The notes beneath the pieces were generated by a model. That model did not search any database. It was given only the letters and a program-made list of their open reading frames with translations, and was not told the origin of the DNA. From Cryobacterium sp. M96 (GTDB lineage Bacteria > Actinomycetota > Actinomycetes > Actinomycetales > Microbacteriaceae), in NCBI RefSeq assembly GCF_002929845.1, contig NZ_PJJS01000045.1, positions 1-64,000 on the forward strand: a DNA stretch of 64,000 nucleotides, in the 5' to 3' direction. Numbering within the stretch: position 1 is the stretch's first letter; each line of letters opens with the position of its first letter. Position numbers and translations under genes: made by a program. Below, piece after piece: positions 34,731-43,296 of the stretch.

Positions 34731-35465
34731 TCAGCCGCCGAGCCAGGACCAGTGGCTGAGCGGCCAGTTGATCACGAACGCCCGGCCGACCACATGGGAG
34801 ACGGGCACGAATCCGTTGCCGGGTGTGTCTGTGTGCAGCCGGCTGTCCGCCGAGTTGTAACGGTTGTCGCCCTCGACCCAGAGACCGCCGGCCGGCACGG
34901 TCACGGAAAAGTCGTACTCCGACGTTCGGATGGCCCCGGGCGGCAGCTTGAGGTAGGGCTCGGTGATCGGCTCGCCGTTGACGGTGGTGCTGCCCGCCGC
35001 GTCGCAACAGGCCACATCGTCGCCGGGGAGGCCGATGACGCGTTTCACGAGGTGGTCATCGGAATCCGGAACCCGGAGGCCGACCTCAGCGGCGAGCCAC
35101 TGGATGCCGTCGACAACGGTGTTCCCTGCCTCGATCGGGGCCGGAGCGACCGGACCGAGCCATCCGCCGGGATCCCTGAAAACGACGATGTCGCCGCGAT
35201 CGAGGTCGACGACGTCGGGGACGAGCTCGTTCACGATAATGCGGTCGTCGATCTGCAGGGTGTCCTGCATCGATCCGGTCGGGATGTAGAACGTGCGGAT
35301 CAGGAAGGCCTCGGTCAGAAACGAGACGACCAGGGCGCTGGCCAGGATGACGAGGAGGTTTCGGAGGACGCGACGCCTCCGTGGTGTGCGGGCGTTGGCG
35401 CTACCCGACGCAGATCCTCGCCAGGCGGCGCGGGGCCGACGACCCGCGCTTTCGTGGTCTGTCAA
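34731..35465 (-). CDS. lepB: Signal peptidase I
   Basis: A 244-residue type I signal peptidase with an N-terminal basic part (1-33), one membrane helix (about 34-54) and the catalytic domain outside. Nucleophile Ser65 is in IPTGSMQDTL, and the general base Lys141 is in DDHLVKRVIGLPGD. The C-terminal box LWVEGDNRYNSADSR is conserved. I place the start at TTG 35465 because AGGGGAG lies seven to eight bases upstream on the minus strand; an ATG at 35522 would add 19 residues without a good site. A Cys pair (VACCDAAG) follows the catalytic box. It is isolated from other secretion genes. Confidence 0.9.
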   Translation of the reverse strand: MTDHESAGRRPRAAWRGSASGSANARTPRRRRVLRNLLVILASALVVSFLTEAFLIRTFYIPTGSMQDTLQIDDRIIVNELVPDVVDLDRGDIVVFRDPGGWLGPVAPAPIEAGNTVVDGIQWLAAEVGLRVPDSDDHLVKRVIGLPGDDVACCDAAGSTTVNGEPITEPYLKLPPGAIRTSEYDFSVTVPAGGLWVEGDNRYNSADSRLHTDTPGNGFVPVSHVVGRAFVINWPLSHWSWLGG

Positions 35466-35593
35466 TTTCTCCCCTGACGTGACGCGTGGTGGGCCAATTC
35501 GACCGATGCAGGGCGACTGCAAGGCCAGGGTGAGCAGAACGCGGTTGCACCCCTGTCGCCACGGGGATGACGGTTAGGAGACAGGCGCTGGCC

Positions 35594-35770
35594 TCAGTGC
35601 GTGCGGCGGCTGCGTGGGCTGACGTTGGAGCGCAGAGAGTCAACCATTTTCCGGGTCTCGTCCTCCGTGCAATAGGTTTCCGGCGACGGGATGCTCTGCC
35701 CGTTGTCCGCGGAGAAACAGAATCGGTAGCGGCCCGACTGGTCCCGATAGATGGTGAATCTTCCGGCCAT
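35594..35770 (-). CDS. DUF1508 (YegP-like) small protein
   Basis: A 58-residue protein MAGRFTIYRDQSGRYRFC followed by NGQSIPSPETYCTEDE. This is one DUF1508 repeat: a strand FTIYRDQSGRYRF, then a segment around S-E-xY, then a helix. Members are small proteins of unknown role. An AAGGG about eight bases before the ATG supports this start; the frame is open upstream without homology. It lies upstream of lepB on the same strand and diverges from cyoE. Confidence 0.75.
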   Translation of the reverse strand: MAGRFTIYRDQSGRYRFCFSADNGQSIPSPETYCTEDETRKMVDSLRSNVSPRSRRTH

Positions 35771-35955
35771 GTCGCACCCTTGTTCTTGGCCTGGCGCCGA
35801 CCAAACGACCGGCTTCGATACCCTACCGCCCTGGATCAGCGCCGGATAGAGGCGCCGCGACGCGCGCCAGTGTGATGTCGGCCGGCACGGGTCGTGCACA
35901 GATTCGGCGGCATATGATTGATCACGACCGACGACCCGATGGGACCCCTTTCCGC

Positions 35956-36906
35956 ATGACTGCGCGCGTACCATTCTTCGTTCGCAATCGGGTGGACGGC
36001 ACCGACGGGGCTCTCGCCGGCCGGGCCGACGGCACGGGCATTCGTGACACGGTCACGCTGTACTACTCCCTGACCAAACCCGGCGTTCTCTACGGCAACG
36101 CGTTGACAGCCGCGGCGGGCTTTCTACTCGCGGCCCGGGGCCAGGTGGATCTTTTCCTGTTCGCGGCTCTCTGCCTGGGCACCACGCTCGTGATTGCTTC
36201 GGCCACCGTGCTCAACAACGTACTCGACCGCGACATCGACACGGTGATGGAACGCACGAAGAAGCGGGCCACGGTCACCGGCCGCATCGGCGTGCGGAAC
36301 GCGGTCACCTTCTCAAGCCTGCTGTTCGTTTTCGGCATGGCGACGCTCATCGCCTGGACGAACTGGCTCGTCGTCGCCGTCGGCCTGGGCGGCTTCCTCG
36401 TCTATGTCGTGCTCTACGGCATGCTGTCCAAGCGCATGTCGATCCACGGCACCCTGGTCGGCAGCGTCTCGGGCGCAGCGCCCATTCTGGCCGGCTACGT
36501 CGCCGTCACCGGCGCCATCGACATCGCAGCCGTGCTCGCCTTCCTGGCCGTGTTCCTCTGGCAGATGCCCGAGTTCTACTCCATCGCCATCTACCGCCAC
36601 GACGAATACGCCCGTGCCGGTGTGCCCGTCATTTCCGTGGTGCGGGGCGTCCCGAACACCACAGTTCAGATCCTCGTCTACACGGTCGGATTCGTTGTCT
36701 CCACCCTCCTCTTGTCGGTATTCGGCTACGTGGGCTACGTCTATACGGCGGTCATGGGCGTGCTCGGCGCTTACTGGATCTGGCTGGGTGTCATCGGCCT
36801 GCGCGCCGCCGATCCCGCCGCCTGGGCCAGGCGGATGTTCCGCTACTCGCTGGTGATGATCCTGGTGTACTGCGTGATGATCTCGGTCGGGCCGATCCTG
36901 CCCTGA
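35956..36906 (+). CDS. cyoE: Protoheme IX farnesyltransferase (heme O synthase), CyoE-like
   Basis: A 316-residue UbiA-fold membrane enzyme with about nine helices. The prenyl-diphosphate metal site is NNVLDRDIDTVMERTKKRA. Second-loop signatures are MSIHGTLVGSVSGAAPILAGY, AVFLWQMPEFYSIAIYRHDEYARAGVPVISVV, and a C-terminal WARRMFRYSL. These resemble enterobacterial CyoE more than the usual actinobacterial CtaB (judged from memory of the family, not from an alignment). It makes heme O for terminal oxidases. No oxidase subunits or ctaA are nearby. ATG 35956 is chosen; in-frame starts upstream (35914, 35872) add non-conserved residues. Confidence 0.85.
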   Translation: MTARVPFFVRNRVDGTDGALAGRADGTGIRDTVTLYYSLTKPGVLYGNALTAAAGFLLAARGQVDLFLFAALCLGTTLVIASATVLNNVLDRDIDTVMERTKKRATVTGRIGVRNAVTFSSLLFVFGMATLIAWTNWLVVAVGLGGFLVYVVLYGMLSKRMSIHGTLVGSVSGAAPILAGYVAVTGAIDIAAVLAFLAVFLWQMPEFYSIAIYRHDEYARAGVPVISVVRGVPNTTVQILVYTVGFVVSTLLLSVFGYVGYVYTAVMGVLGAYWIWLGVIGLRAADPAAWARRMFRYSLVMILVYCVMISVGPILP

Positions 36907-36940
36907 TCCTGCCCTGGCCTTCGGCGCCCGCGTACTCCCT

Positions 36941-36946
36941 TAGGCT
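36941..36946 (+). promoter_or_regulatory. -10 element of aroQ (leaderless type)
   Basis: TAGGCT ends six bases before the aroQ ATG, with no usable ribosome binding site between. Confidence 0.5.
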
Positions 36947-36952
36947 GTGGGA

Positions 36953-37402
36953 ATGAGTACAGTTCTCGTTCTGAACGGCCCGAACCTGGGGCGGCTCGGC
37001 AGTCGCGAACCCGACGTTTACGGGTCGGCCGATCTCGATCAGCTGCGCGCGATGCTGACGCGGGCCGCCCCGGCGGGGACGACGGTCGACGTGCGCCAGA
37101 CGGATGACGAGGCCGAGCTCATCCACTGGCTGTACGAGGCCGTCGACGAGCGCATCCCCGTCATCCTGAACCCGGCGGCGTTCACGCACTACAGCTACGC
37201 GCTGCGGGATGCCGCCGCTCTCGTGACGAAGGCCGGCGTCACCCTGGTCGAGGTGCACCTGTCCAACCCGCACGCCCGGGAAACGTTCCGCCACACGAGC
37301 GTCGTCAGCGCCGTGGCCACCGGGGTGATCGCCGGGTTCGGCTTCGATTCCTACCGTCTGGCCCTGGACTTCATCGCGAGGTCGGTGCCGGCGACCGCCT
37401 GA
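36953..37402 (+). CDS. aroQ: Type II 3-dehydroquinate dehydratase
   Basis: A 149-residue dodecameric-type enzyme dehydrating 3-dehydroquinate, the step between AroB and AroE. It begins TVLVLNGPNLGRLGSREPDVYG with the catalytic Tyr. NPAAFTHYSYALRDA carries substrate-binding Asn, and EVHLSNPHARETFRHTSVVS carries the catalytic His region. Length is standard. It stands about 6 kb from the aroECKB cluster and has its own apparent leaderless promoter. Confidence 0.96.
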   Translation: MSTVLVLNGPNLGRLGSREPDVYGSADLDQLRAMLTRAAPAGTTVDVRQTDDEAELIHWLYEAVDERIPVILNPAAFTHYSYALRDAAALVTKAGVTLVEVHLSNPHARETFRHTSVVSAVATGVIAGFGFDSYRLALDFIARSVPATA

Positions 37403-37421
37403 CCGGCCGGGTCTCGCGCCT

Positions 37422-37450
37422 TTGGTGCGCGGGCTGCGGGCAACTACACT
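37422..37450 (+). promoter_or_regulatory. Promoter of efp-nusB
   Basis: TTGGTG (37422-37427), 17-base spacer, TACACT (37445-37450). The leader to the efp ATG is about 55 bases. Confidence 0.7.
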
Positions 37451-37512
37451 CGATGATGGCCGAATCGGCCGCGCACGTTTCTAATTGAACCCAGTGAACG
37501 GAACACATTTTC

Positions 37513-38073
37513 ATGGCATCAACCGCCGATATCCGGAATGGCGTCGTGCTTAACATCGATGGCCAGCTGTGGGCAGTCACCGATTTCCAGCACGTCAAGC
37601 CGGGCAAGGGCGGCGCCTTCGTCCGCACCAAGCTGAAGAACGTCGTGACAGGCAAGACCGTCGACCGCACCTTCAACGCCGGCGCGAAGATCGAGACCGA
37701 GAACGTCGACCGCCAGGACTTCCAGTACCTGTACGCGGACGGCGACTCCTACGTCTTCATGGACGTGTCCGATTTCGATCAGCTGCACGTTCCGGCCGTC
37801 GTTGTGGGCGACGCCGTCAACTTCATGCTCGAGAACCAGAACGTGACGATCGCCCTGCACAACGGCAACCCCCTCTACGTCGAGCTGCCGGCCTCCGTCG
37901 TTCTCGAAATCACCTACACCGAGCCGGGCCTTCAGGGCGACCGCTCAACCGGCGGCACCAAGCCCGCCACCGTCGAAACAGGCTTCCAGATCCAGGTTCC
38001 CCTGTTCCTCGAGCAGGGCACCCGAGTCAAGGTCGACACCCGCACCGGGGACTACCTGGGCCGCGTCAACTAG
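37513..38073 (+). CDS. efp: Elongation factor P
   Basis: A 186-residue factor that rescues ribosomes stalled on proline runs. Domain I carries the conserved loop [16 protein letters not shown] with Lys32 at the tip. Domain III ends [17 protein letters not shown], the family C-terminus. No EF-P modification gene is seen nearby. It shares one base with the nusB start (TAGTG), so nusB is co-translated. Confidence 0.97.
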   Translation: MASTADIRNGVVLNIDGQLWAVTDFQHVKPGKGGAFVRTKLKNVVTGKTVDRTFNAGAKIETENVDRQDFQYLYADGDSYVFMDVSDFDQLHVPAVVVGDAVNFMLENQNVTIALHNGNPLYVELPASVVLEITYTEPGLQGDRSTGGTKPATVETGFQIQVPLFLEQGTRVKVDTRTGDYLGRVN

Positions 38074-38492
38074 TGAGCGCTCGGACCAAGGCGCGCAAGC
38101 GTGCGATCGACATCCTGTATGCCGCAGACGTGCGGCAGAGCACCATCCCGGAGTCGCTCGCCCTCGAGGCGCAGCGCGCCGCGAGCGAGCCGGCCCGGAT
38201 GGCCTCCTGGCTCTACGCCCGGGACATCATCGACGGCGTCGTGGATCACCGCGAGGAGATCGACGAACTCATCGAGACGTACTCGCAGGGCTGGACGCTG
38301 GCTCGCATGCCCGTCCTCGACCGCGCCATCCTGCGCATCGGCATCTGGGAGATCCTCTTCAACGACGCCGTCCCGCACGCTGTCGCCATCGACGAGGCGG
38401 TCGAGGCCGCCAAAATCCTGTCGACGGATGACTCGGCCGGATTCGTGAACGGACTCCTCGGGCGCATCGCCCAAACCGCACCATCCGCGTAA
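38073..38492 (+). CDS. nusB: Transcription antitermination factor NusB
   Basis: A 139-residue all-helical protein acting with NusE/S10 in rRNA antitermination. It begins SARTKARKRAIDILYAADVR, matching the arginine-rich N-terminus, and has LDRAILRIGIWEILF and AIDEAVEAAKILSTDDSAGFVNGLLG, both NusB signatures. The GTG at 38073 overlaps the efp stop by one base. The frame is open far upstream inside efp, but only this start fits the family length. Confidence 0.94.
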   Translation: MSARTKARKRAIDILYAADVRQSTIPESLALEAQRAASEPARMASWLYARDIIDGVVDHREEIDELIETYSQGWTLARMPVLDRAILRIGIWEILFNDAVPHAVAIDEAVEAAKILSTDDSAGFVNGLLGRIAQTAPSA

Positions 38493-38515
38493 TCCGTTCT
38501 TCCAGGGGGGAACGC

Positions 38516-39505
38516 ATGACCAACACCGAGCCCGCACCGCCCCGCGCCCCGGAGCCGTATTCGCCGGCCTACGGACAGTCGCCCTTCCCGGCGGCGCCGA
38601 AGACGAACACACTGGCGATCATCTCCCTGGTGTCGGCGTTCTTCGTGTCCCTGGCGGCCGTGATCACCGGGCACCTCGCCCTGGGGCAGATCAGGCGCAC
38701 CCATGAGGGCGGCCGAGGTCTGGCGATCACCGGGCTCGTTCTCGGCTACGTGGGCATCGCCGCCACCACCCTGGCGCTTGTGATCGCCCTCGTCGTCACC
38801 GCGACCGTGATTCCGCTCATCGCGGCGGCCGTGAACGGAGCCGTGGGCGACCAGCCGTGGAGTTCGTCCACGAGCGAGCCGCAGGCGGATGAGGCGAACG
38901 GGGATGCGTCGCAGGGAGCCCTGCCCACCGGCAGCGTCGGTGCGGCCCACTTCGACGACGGCTACCTGTCGGTCGGCACCGGCGCCGCGCTCGTCGACGT
39001 CTACTTCGACCCGATGTGCCCGTACTGCCGGCAGTTCGAGGAGACGAACGGCGGCGAGCTGGCTGCCCTCGCCTCTGACGGGACCATCACCCTGCGGCTG
39101 CACTCGCTCACTTTCCTCGACCGGGTCTCGCAGGGAACGGCCTACTCGACCAGGGCATCCGCCGCGCTTACCTGCCAGGCCACCCTCAACCCGGAGAACC
39201 TGCTCGCCTACCAGGCGGCCCTGTTTGCGAACCAGCCCGCCGAGAACACCGCGGGGCTCGGCGATCCGGAGCTTGCGGCCCTCGTCGACAACCCCGTCGA
39301 CATCGACGACTGCCTCGCGGCCGGCGAGTACCAGGCCTGGTCCCGGGCCAACACCGAGCAAGCCCTGAACGGCGTGATTGCGGATGCCGAGATCACCCGG
39401 ATCCGGGGCACGCCGACCGTGCTCGTCAACGGCAGGGTCTACGACGGCGGACTGACCGACCCGGCGGAATTCCTGGACTTCCTCAGCAGCAACTCGGTCG
39501 GCTGA
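38516..39505 (+). CDS. DsbA-like thiol oxidoreductase with N-terminal DUF4190
   Basis: A 329-residue protein. Residues 30-105 form two membrane helices with a DUF4190-type segment (ITGHLALGQIRRTHEGGRGLAITGLVLGYVG). An acidic linker (115-140) leads to an exported thioredoxin-fold domain with the active site CPYC at 168-171 and the cis-proline loop RGTPTVLVNG near the C-terminus. It probably oxidises or shuffles disulfides in exported proteins. A 16-bp palindrome covers its stop codon (39499-39514). Confidence 0.88.
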   Translation: MTNTEPAPPRAPEPYSPAYGQSPFPAAPKTNTLAIISLVSAFFVSLAAVITGHLALGQIRRTHEGGRGLAITGLVLGYVGIAATTLALVIALVVTATVIPLIAAAVNGAVGDQPWSSSTSEPQADEANGDASQGALPTGSVGAAHFDDGYLSVGTGAALVDVYFDPMCPYCRQFEETNGGELAALASDGTITLRLHSLTFLDRVSQGTAYSTRASAALTCQATLNPENLLAYQAALFANQPAENTAGLGDPELAALVDNPVDIDDCLAAGEYQAWSRANTEQALNGVIADAEITRIRGTPTVLVNGRVYDGGLTDPAEFLDFLSSNSVG

Positions 39506-39514
39506 GCTCAGCCG
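39499..39514. other. 16-bp perfect palindrome at the stop codon
   Basis: CGGCTGAGCTCAGCCG is fully self-complementary and contains the TGA of the DsbA-like gene. It may form a cruciform, a protein site or a short RNA hairpin; no T-tract follows. Confidence 0.5.
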
Positions 39515-39522
39515 CGAAGGTC

Positions 39523-39732
39523 TCAGGTGGAGACCGTGATGCCGGCAACGGTGACGGCGATGAAGGATGGCCAGGCCGGGCGCATAGGGGTGGTGCCCTG
39601 CAGCTGCAGGATGACGTCGAGGTCCGTGAATGCCCAACGCTGGCTGCTGACGGCCGGGGCGCTCACCTCGGACGCGGACGGGGATGGGCCCGGGGACCTC
39701 TCGATGTTCTTCTCGCTGCCATGGGGCGACAT
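39523..39732 (-). CDS. Possible small hypothetical protein
   Basis: A 69-residue open frame on the minus strand with a very good ribosome binding site (GAGGGAGG, spaced about eight bases before the ATG at 39732). The product MSPHGSEKNIERSPGPSPS, followed by WAFTDLDVILQLQGTTPM and a hydrophobic end FIAVTVAGITVST, matches nothing I recognise. The plus strand is also open here. The rest of the 39506-39862 gap shows no other gene. It could be a remnant. Confidence 0.3.
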   Translation of the reverse strand: MSPHGSEKNIERSPGPSPSASEVSAPAVSSQRWAFTDLDVILQLQGTTPMRPAWPSFIAVTVAGITVST

Positions 39733-39838
39733 GGCGTCGTCCTCCCTCGCCTGGGGCCGGCAACCAATCAAGGTCGGCAGCCACTTCGGCGCCCCTGGGG
39801 GCGGTTAGGCCCAGCACGAGGGAGCCCGCGTCGGGTGC

Positions 39839-39844
39839 TAGTGT
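39839..39844 (+). promoter_or_regulatory. Probable -10 of the pyr operon
   Basis: TAGTGT lies just upstream of the PyrR-binding hairpin and would start the mRNA about 10-12 bases before it. No strong -35 is seen. Confidence 0.4.
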
Positions 39845-39862
39845 AAAACCCGGAAATGACAT

Positions 39863-39898
39863 CCTTTAACAGCCGTCCGGTGAGGCGGGGAAGGAGGT
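39863..39898 (+). promoter_or_regulatory. PyrR-binding RNA hairpin over the pyrR ribosome binding site
   Basis: The upper stem CCGTC (39873-39877) / GGCGG (39884-39888) carries hexaloop CGGTGA, matching the PyrR binding-loop consensus (AGUC-CNGNGA-GGCU) with a compensated first pair. A six-base bulge (39867-39872) separates it from a lower stem, CCTT (39863-39866) / AAGG (39891-39894). The lower stem includes the pyrR Shine-Dalgarno AAGGAGG (39891-39897). PyrR bound to UMP would stabilise the hairpin and block translation initiation. Confidence 0.8.
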
Positions 39899-39905
39899 CG
39901 GGTTG

Positions 39906-40469
39906 ATGGCACGCACCGTGTTGAACCAGGCTGATATCGCTCGAGCGTTGACTCGGATCTCCCACGAGATCCTGGAGTCCAATCGAGGCGCCGAGAACCT
40001 TGTGATCCTCGGCATCCCCACTCGCGGGGTTGTTCTGGCCCGGCGCATCGCCGAGACCATCGCGCGCATTGAGCCCACGGCGACGGATGTCCGGGTCGGC
40101 TCCCTCGACGTCACCATGTACCGCGATGACCTCGGCCACACCCGCACCCGCACGCCGACCCGCACCCTGGTGCCCGGCAGCGTCGACGGCGTCACGGTGG
40201 TGCTCGTCGACGATGTGCTCTACTCGGGCCGCACCATCCGCGCCGCCCTCGACGCACTCGGCGACCACGGGCGGCCGACCGTCGTGCGCCTGGCCGTGCT
40301 CGTGGACCGCGGCCACCGCGAACTGCCGATCCGGGCCGACTTCGTGGGCAAGAACCTGCCCAGCTCCACCGCGGAACGCATCAACCTGCACTTGCTCGAG
40401 GTCGACGGCGACGAGTTCGTCAGCATCGACGGCGGACCCCTCGAAGGCGCTGACGAGGGGGTCGGGTGA
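39906..40469 (+). CDS. pyrR: Bifunctional pyr operon regulator / uracil phosphoribosyltransferase PyrR
   Basis: A 187-residue PRTase-fold protein. The PRPP-binding motif is [21 protein letters not shown], with [10 protein letters not shown] and the SGRTIRA flank typical of PyrR. It senses UMP and UTP against PRPP and binds the RNA hairpin just upstream of its own gene. ATG at 39906 is eight bases from AAGGAGG; a TTG one codon earlier is possible. It ends in TGATG shared with pyrB, the first structural gene. Confidence 0.96.
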   Translation: MARTVLNQADIARALTRISHEILESNRGAENLVILGIPTRGVVLARRIAETIARIEPTATDVRVGSLDVTMYRDDLGHTRTRTPTRTLVPGSVDGVTVVLVDDVLYSGRTIRAALDALGDHGRPTVVRLAVLVDRGHRELPIRADFVGKNLPSSTAERINLHLLEVDGDEFVSIDGGPLEGADEGVG

Positions 40470-41419
40470 TGAGGCACCTCCTCTCGACCAAGGGCATGAG
40501 TCGCGACGAGGCGATCCTGCTGCTCGACATCGCCGAGGACATGGCTGATGTCGCCAACCGCGAGGTGAAGAAGCTGCCCACCCTGCGCGGCAAGACCGTG
40601 GTCAACCTGTTCTTCGAGGATTCGACGCGGACCCGGATCTCCTTCGAGGCCGCCGCGAAACGGCTGAGCGCGGACGTGATCAACTTCAGCGCCAAGGGCT
40701 CGAGCGTGTCGAAGGGCGAAAGCCTCAAGGACACCGCTCAAACCCTCGCCGCGATGGGTGCCGACGGGGTCGTCATCCGCCATCCGGCCTCCGGGGCACC
40801 CCACGTGCTGGCCGAAAGCGGCTGGATCGACGCCGGCATCATCAACGCGGGCGACGGCACCCATGAGCATCCGACCCAGGCGCTGCTGGACGCGTTCACC
40901 ATCCGTCGTCGGCTGCACCAGGGTGCCGCGCGCGGTCGGGACCTGGACGGCGTCACGGTCACCATCGTCGGTGACATCCTGCACTCCCGGGTGGCCCGCT
41001 CGAACCTCTGGCTGCTCACCACGCTCGGCGCGCACGTGAGCCTGATCGCTCCGCCCACCCTGCTGCCGATGGACATGAGCGGTTGGCCGGCCGAGTCGGG
41101 CTTCGACCTGGACGCGGCCATCGACGCCGGGCCCGACGTGGTGATGATGCTGCGCATCCAGCAGGAACGCATGGACGCCGCTTTCTTCCCGAACAGCCGC
41201 GAGTACTCGCGCCGCTGGGGCCTGGACGATGAGCGCTTCGGCCGTCTGGCCCCGACTACCATTGTGATGCACCCCGGCCCCATGAATCGCGGCTTGGAAA
41301 TATCTTCAGCGGCGGCCGATTCGGCCGGCTCAACCGTGCGCGAACAGGTCGCAAACGGGGTTTCAGTGCGGATGGCGGCACTGTACCTGCTGTTGTCCGG
41401 CGATCGGGAGGATTCATAG
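40469..41419 (+). CDS. pyrB: Aspartate carbamoyltransferase catalytic subunit
   Basis: A 316-residue enzyme joining carbamoyl phosphate and aspartate. Carbamoyl phosphate motif STRTR is in [13 protein letters not shown], the 80s-loop region is [20 protein letters not shown] is present, and HPGPMNRG is near the C-terminus. ATG at 40469 overlaps the pyrR TGA; a GTG one codon upstream is possible. No pyrI regulatory gene is present, as usual in Actinobacteria. Confidence 0.97.
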   Translation: MRHLLSTKGMSRDEAILLLDIAEDMADVANREVKKLPTLRGKTVVNLFFEDSTRTRISFEAAAKRLSADVINFSAKGSSVSKGESLKDTAQTLAAMGADGVVIRHPASGAPHVLAESGWIDAGIINAGDGTHEHPTQALLDAFTIRRRLHQGAARGRDLDGVTVTIVGDILHSRVARSNLWLLTTLGAHVSLIAPPTLLPMDMSGWPAESGFDLDAAIDAGPDVVMMLRIQQERMDAAFFPNSREYSRRWGLDDERFGRLAPTTIVMHPGPMNRGLEISSAAADSAGSTVREQVANGVSVRMAALYLLLSGDREDS

Positions 41420-42769
41420 ATGTCCAGCGACAGCGCGGCCAGCACGCCGTACCTGATTCGAGGTGCGACACTCGCGGACGGCACCCGCACTGACCTTGTC
41501 CTCGCCGACGGCAAGATTGTGGAGATCGGTTCCGGGCTTTCTGGTGCCGGCGCAACCGTCGTCGACGCGGCCGGCCTGATCGCTCTGCCCGGCCTGGTCG
41601 ACCTGCACACGCACCTGCGCGAACCGGGCTTCGAACAGAGTGAAACCATCCTGACCGGCAGTCAGGCCGCGGCCGTGGGCGGCTTCACCAGCGTGTTTGC
41701 GATGGCCAACACCTCGCCCGTGCAGGACACCGCCGGCGTCGTCGACCAGGTTCTCGCCCTCGGTGAGCGCGCCGGCTATGTCACCGTGCAGCCGATCGGC
41801 GCCGTCACCGTCGGGCTTGCGGGGGAGCGCCTGGCCGAACTGGGCGCCATGGCCACCAGTCGTGCCCGGGTTCGGGTCTTCTCCGACGACGGCTTCTGCG
41901 TCTCCGACCCGCTGTTGATGCGCCGGGCCCTCGAGTACGTGAAGGCGTTCGACGGCGTTGTCGCCCAGCACTCCCAGGAACCGCGCCTGACCGAGAAGGC
42001 GCAGATGAACGAGGGGGCACTCTCAAGCGAACTCGGGATGGTCGGCTGGCCCGCGGTCGCCGAGGAGTCGATCATCGCCCGCGATGTGCTGCTCGCCGAG
42101 CACGTCGGGTCGCGTCTGCACGTGTGCCACGTGTCGACGGCCGGCTCGGTCGACGTCATCCGCTGGGCCAAGGCCCGCGGCATCCAGGTGACCGCCGAGG
42201 CCACCCCGCACCACCTGCTGCTCACCGAGGACTTGGTCGTCGGCTACGACGCCCGGTTCAAAGTCAACCCGCCGCTCCGCCGCCGCGAAGACGTCGAAGC
42301 CCTGCGCGCCGGCCTCGCCGACGGCACCATCGACATCGTCGCCACCGACCACGCCCCGCACCCGGTCGAGGCGAAGGACTGCGAGTGGGACGCCGCGGCG
42401 AACGGCATGGTCGGCCTCGAATCCGCCCTCTCCGTGGTGCACGCGGCCGTCGTCAACACCGGGCTGCTCGACTGGACGGACATCGCTCGCGTGCTTTCCA
42501 GCAGCCCCGCCCGGATCGGCCGGCTCGCCGGCCAGGGCCAGGGTCTGCTCGTCGGGGCTCCCGCCGAGCTCACCCTCTACGATCCCGCCGCGAGCCGCGC
42601 CTTCGAGCGCGGCAACCTGGCCGGCAGGAGCGCCAACTCGCCCTACCTGGCGATGACCCTGCCGGGTCGGGTGCTGGCCACATTCCACCGGGGCTACGCC
42701 ACGGTTCTGGACGGTGCGCTGCGGCCCGTCGACGAGATCGCGGCACTCGAGGAGCGAACCCATGGCTAG
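41420..42769 (+). CDS. pyrC: Dihydroorotase
   Basis: A 449-residue class I dihydroorotase. The metal ligands are in LVDLHTHLREPGFEQSET, CHVSTAGSVDVIRWAK and EATPHHLLLTED; the catalytic Asp is in DIVATDHAPHPVEAK. It begins directly at the base after the pyrB stop. It closes the dihydroorotate ring in UMP synthesis. The dihydroorotate dehydrogenase gene (pyrD) and pyrE are not in the window. Confidence 0.97.
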   Translation: MSSDSAASTPYLIRGATLADGTRTDLVLADGKIVEIGSGLSGAGATVVDAAGLIALPGLVDLHTHLREPGFEQSETILTGSQAAAVGGFTSVFAMANTSPVQDTAGVVDQVLALGERAGYVTVQPIGAVTVGLAGERLAELGAMATSRARVRVFSDDGFCVSDPLLMRRALEYVKAFDGVVAQHSQEPRLTEKAQMNEGALSSELGMVGWPAVAEESIIARDVLLAEHVGSRLHVCHVSTAGSVDVIRWAKARGIQVTAEATPHHLLLTEDLVVGYDARFKVNPPLRRREDVEALRAGLADGTIDIVATDHAPHPVEAKDCEWDAAANGMVGLESALSVVHAAVVNTGLLDWTDIARVLSSSPARIGRLAGQGQGLLVGAPAELTLYDPAASRAFERGNLAGRSANSPYLAMTLPGRVLATFHRGYATVLDGALRPVDEIAALEERTHG

Positions 42770-43295
42770 GACCATCGCCACCGTCATCACCGTCGCCGTG
42801 CTGCTCGGCCTGCTCGGCCTCATGCTGCGCAGCTGGCGGGGCCGCAGCCGCCGGGACGCCGCCCTGCCGGCCGGCTACCCGCTGCCCGTCGACGCGGCAC
42901 TAGAGCTGGCCTCCGCCGCCGTGTTCTACGTCGCCACGACCTTCCGCGCCCAGCCGCTCGAACGCCTGAACATCCCTGGCCTGGGTTTCCGGGCCCGGGC
43001 CCGCCTGACCGTGACCGACGCGGGTCTGATCCTGGCCCTGGCCGGCGAGGAGGCGGTGTTCATCCCTGCCTCGGCCATCGCCGTGCTGGAAGACGCCACC
43101 GTGGCAATCGACCGCGCCGTCGAGACCGACGGCCTGCTGCTGCTCGGCTGGCGGCTGCCCGGCGCCGACAGACAGATCGTCGACAGCTATTTCCGAATCC
43201 TTGACCCATCCGACCGCGTCAGCGTGAACGACGCCATTCGAACCATTGCGGCCGACGCCCGGCGCCCGGCCGCGCGCGATGAAAGCGAGGCGTAG
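42762..43295 (+). CDS. Membrane-anchored PH-like domain protein in the pyr operon
   Basis: A 177-residue protein with an N-terminal membrane helix (about 4-23), a basic [10 protein letters not shown] segment, then a beta-rich domain ([56 protein letters not shown]) that looks like a bacterial PH-type fold. I do not recognise a biochemical function. Translation overlaps pyrC by eight bases and carA starts two bases after it, so it is a fixed member of the operon. Similar proteins sit between pyrC and carA in related bacteria as far as I recall. Confidence 0.7.
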   Translation: MARTIATVITVAVLLGLLGLMLRSWRGRSRRDAALPAGYPLPVDAALELASAAVFYVATTFRAQPLERLNIPGLGFRARARLTVTDAGLILALAGEEAVFIPASAIAVLEDATVAIDRAVETDGLLLLGWRLPGADRQIVDSYFRILDPSDRVSVNDAIRTIAADARRPAARDESEA

Positions 43296-43296
43296 C

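Noticed and set aside
39527-39808. Plus-strand open frame of 93 codons before pyrR
   Set aside because: No ribosome binding site, and its start overlaps the 3' end of the better supported minus-strand frame; composition is not coding-like.
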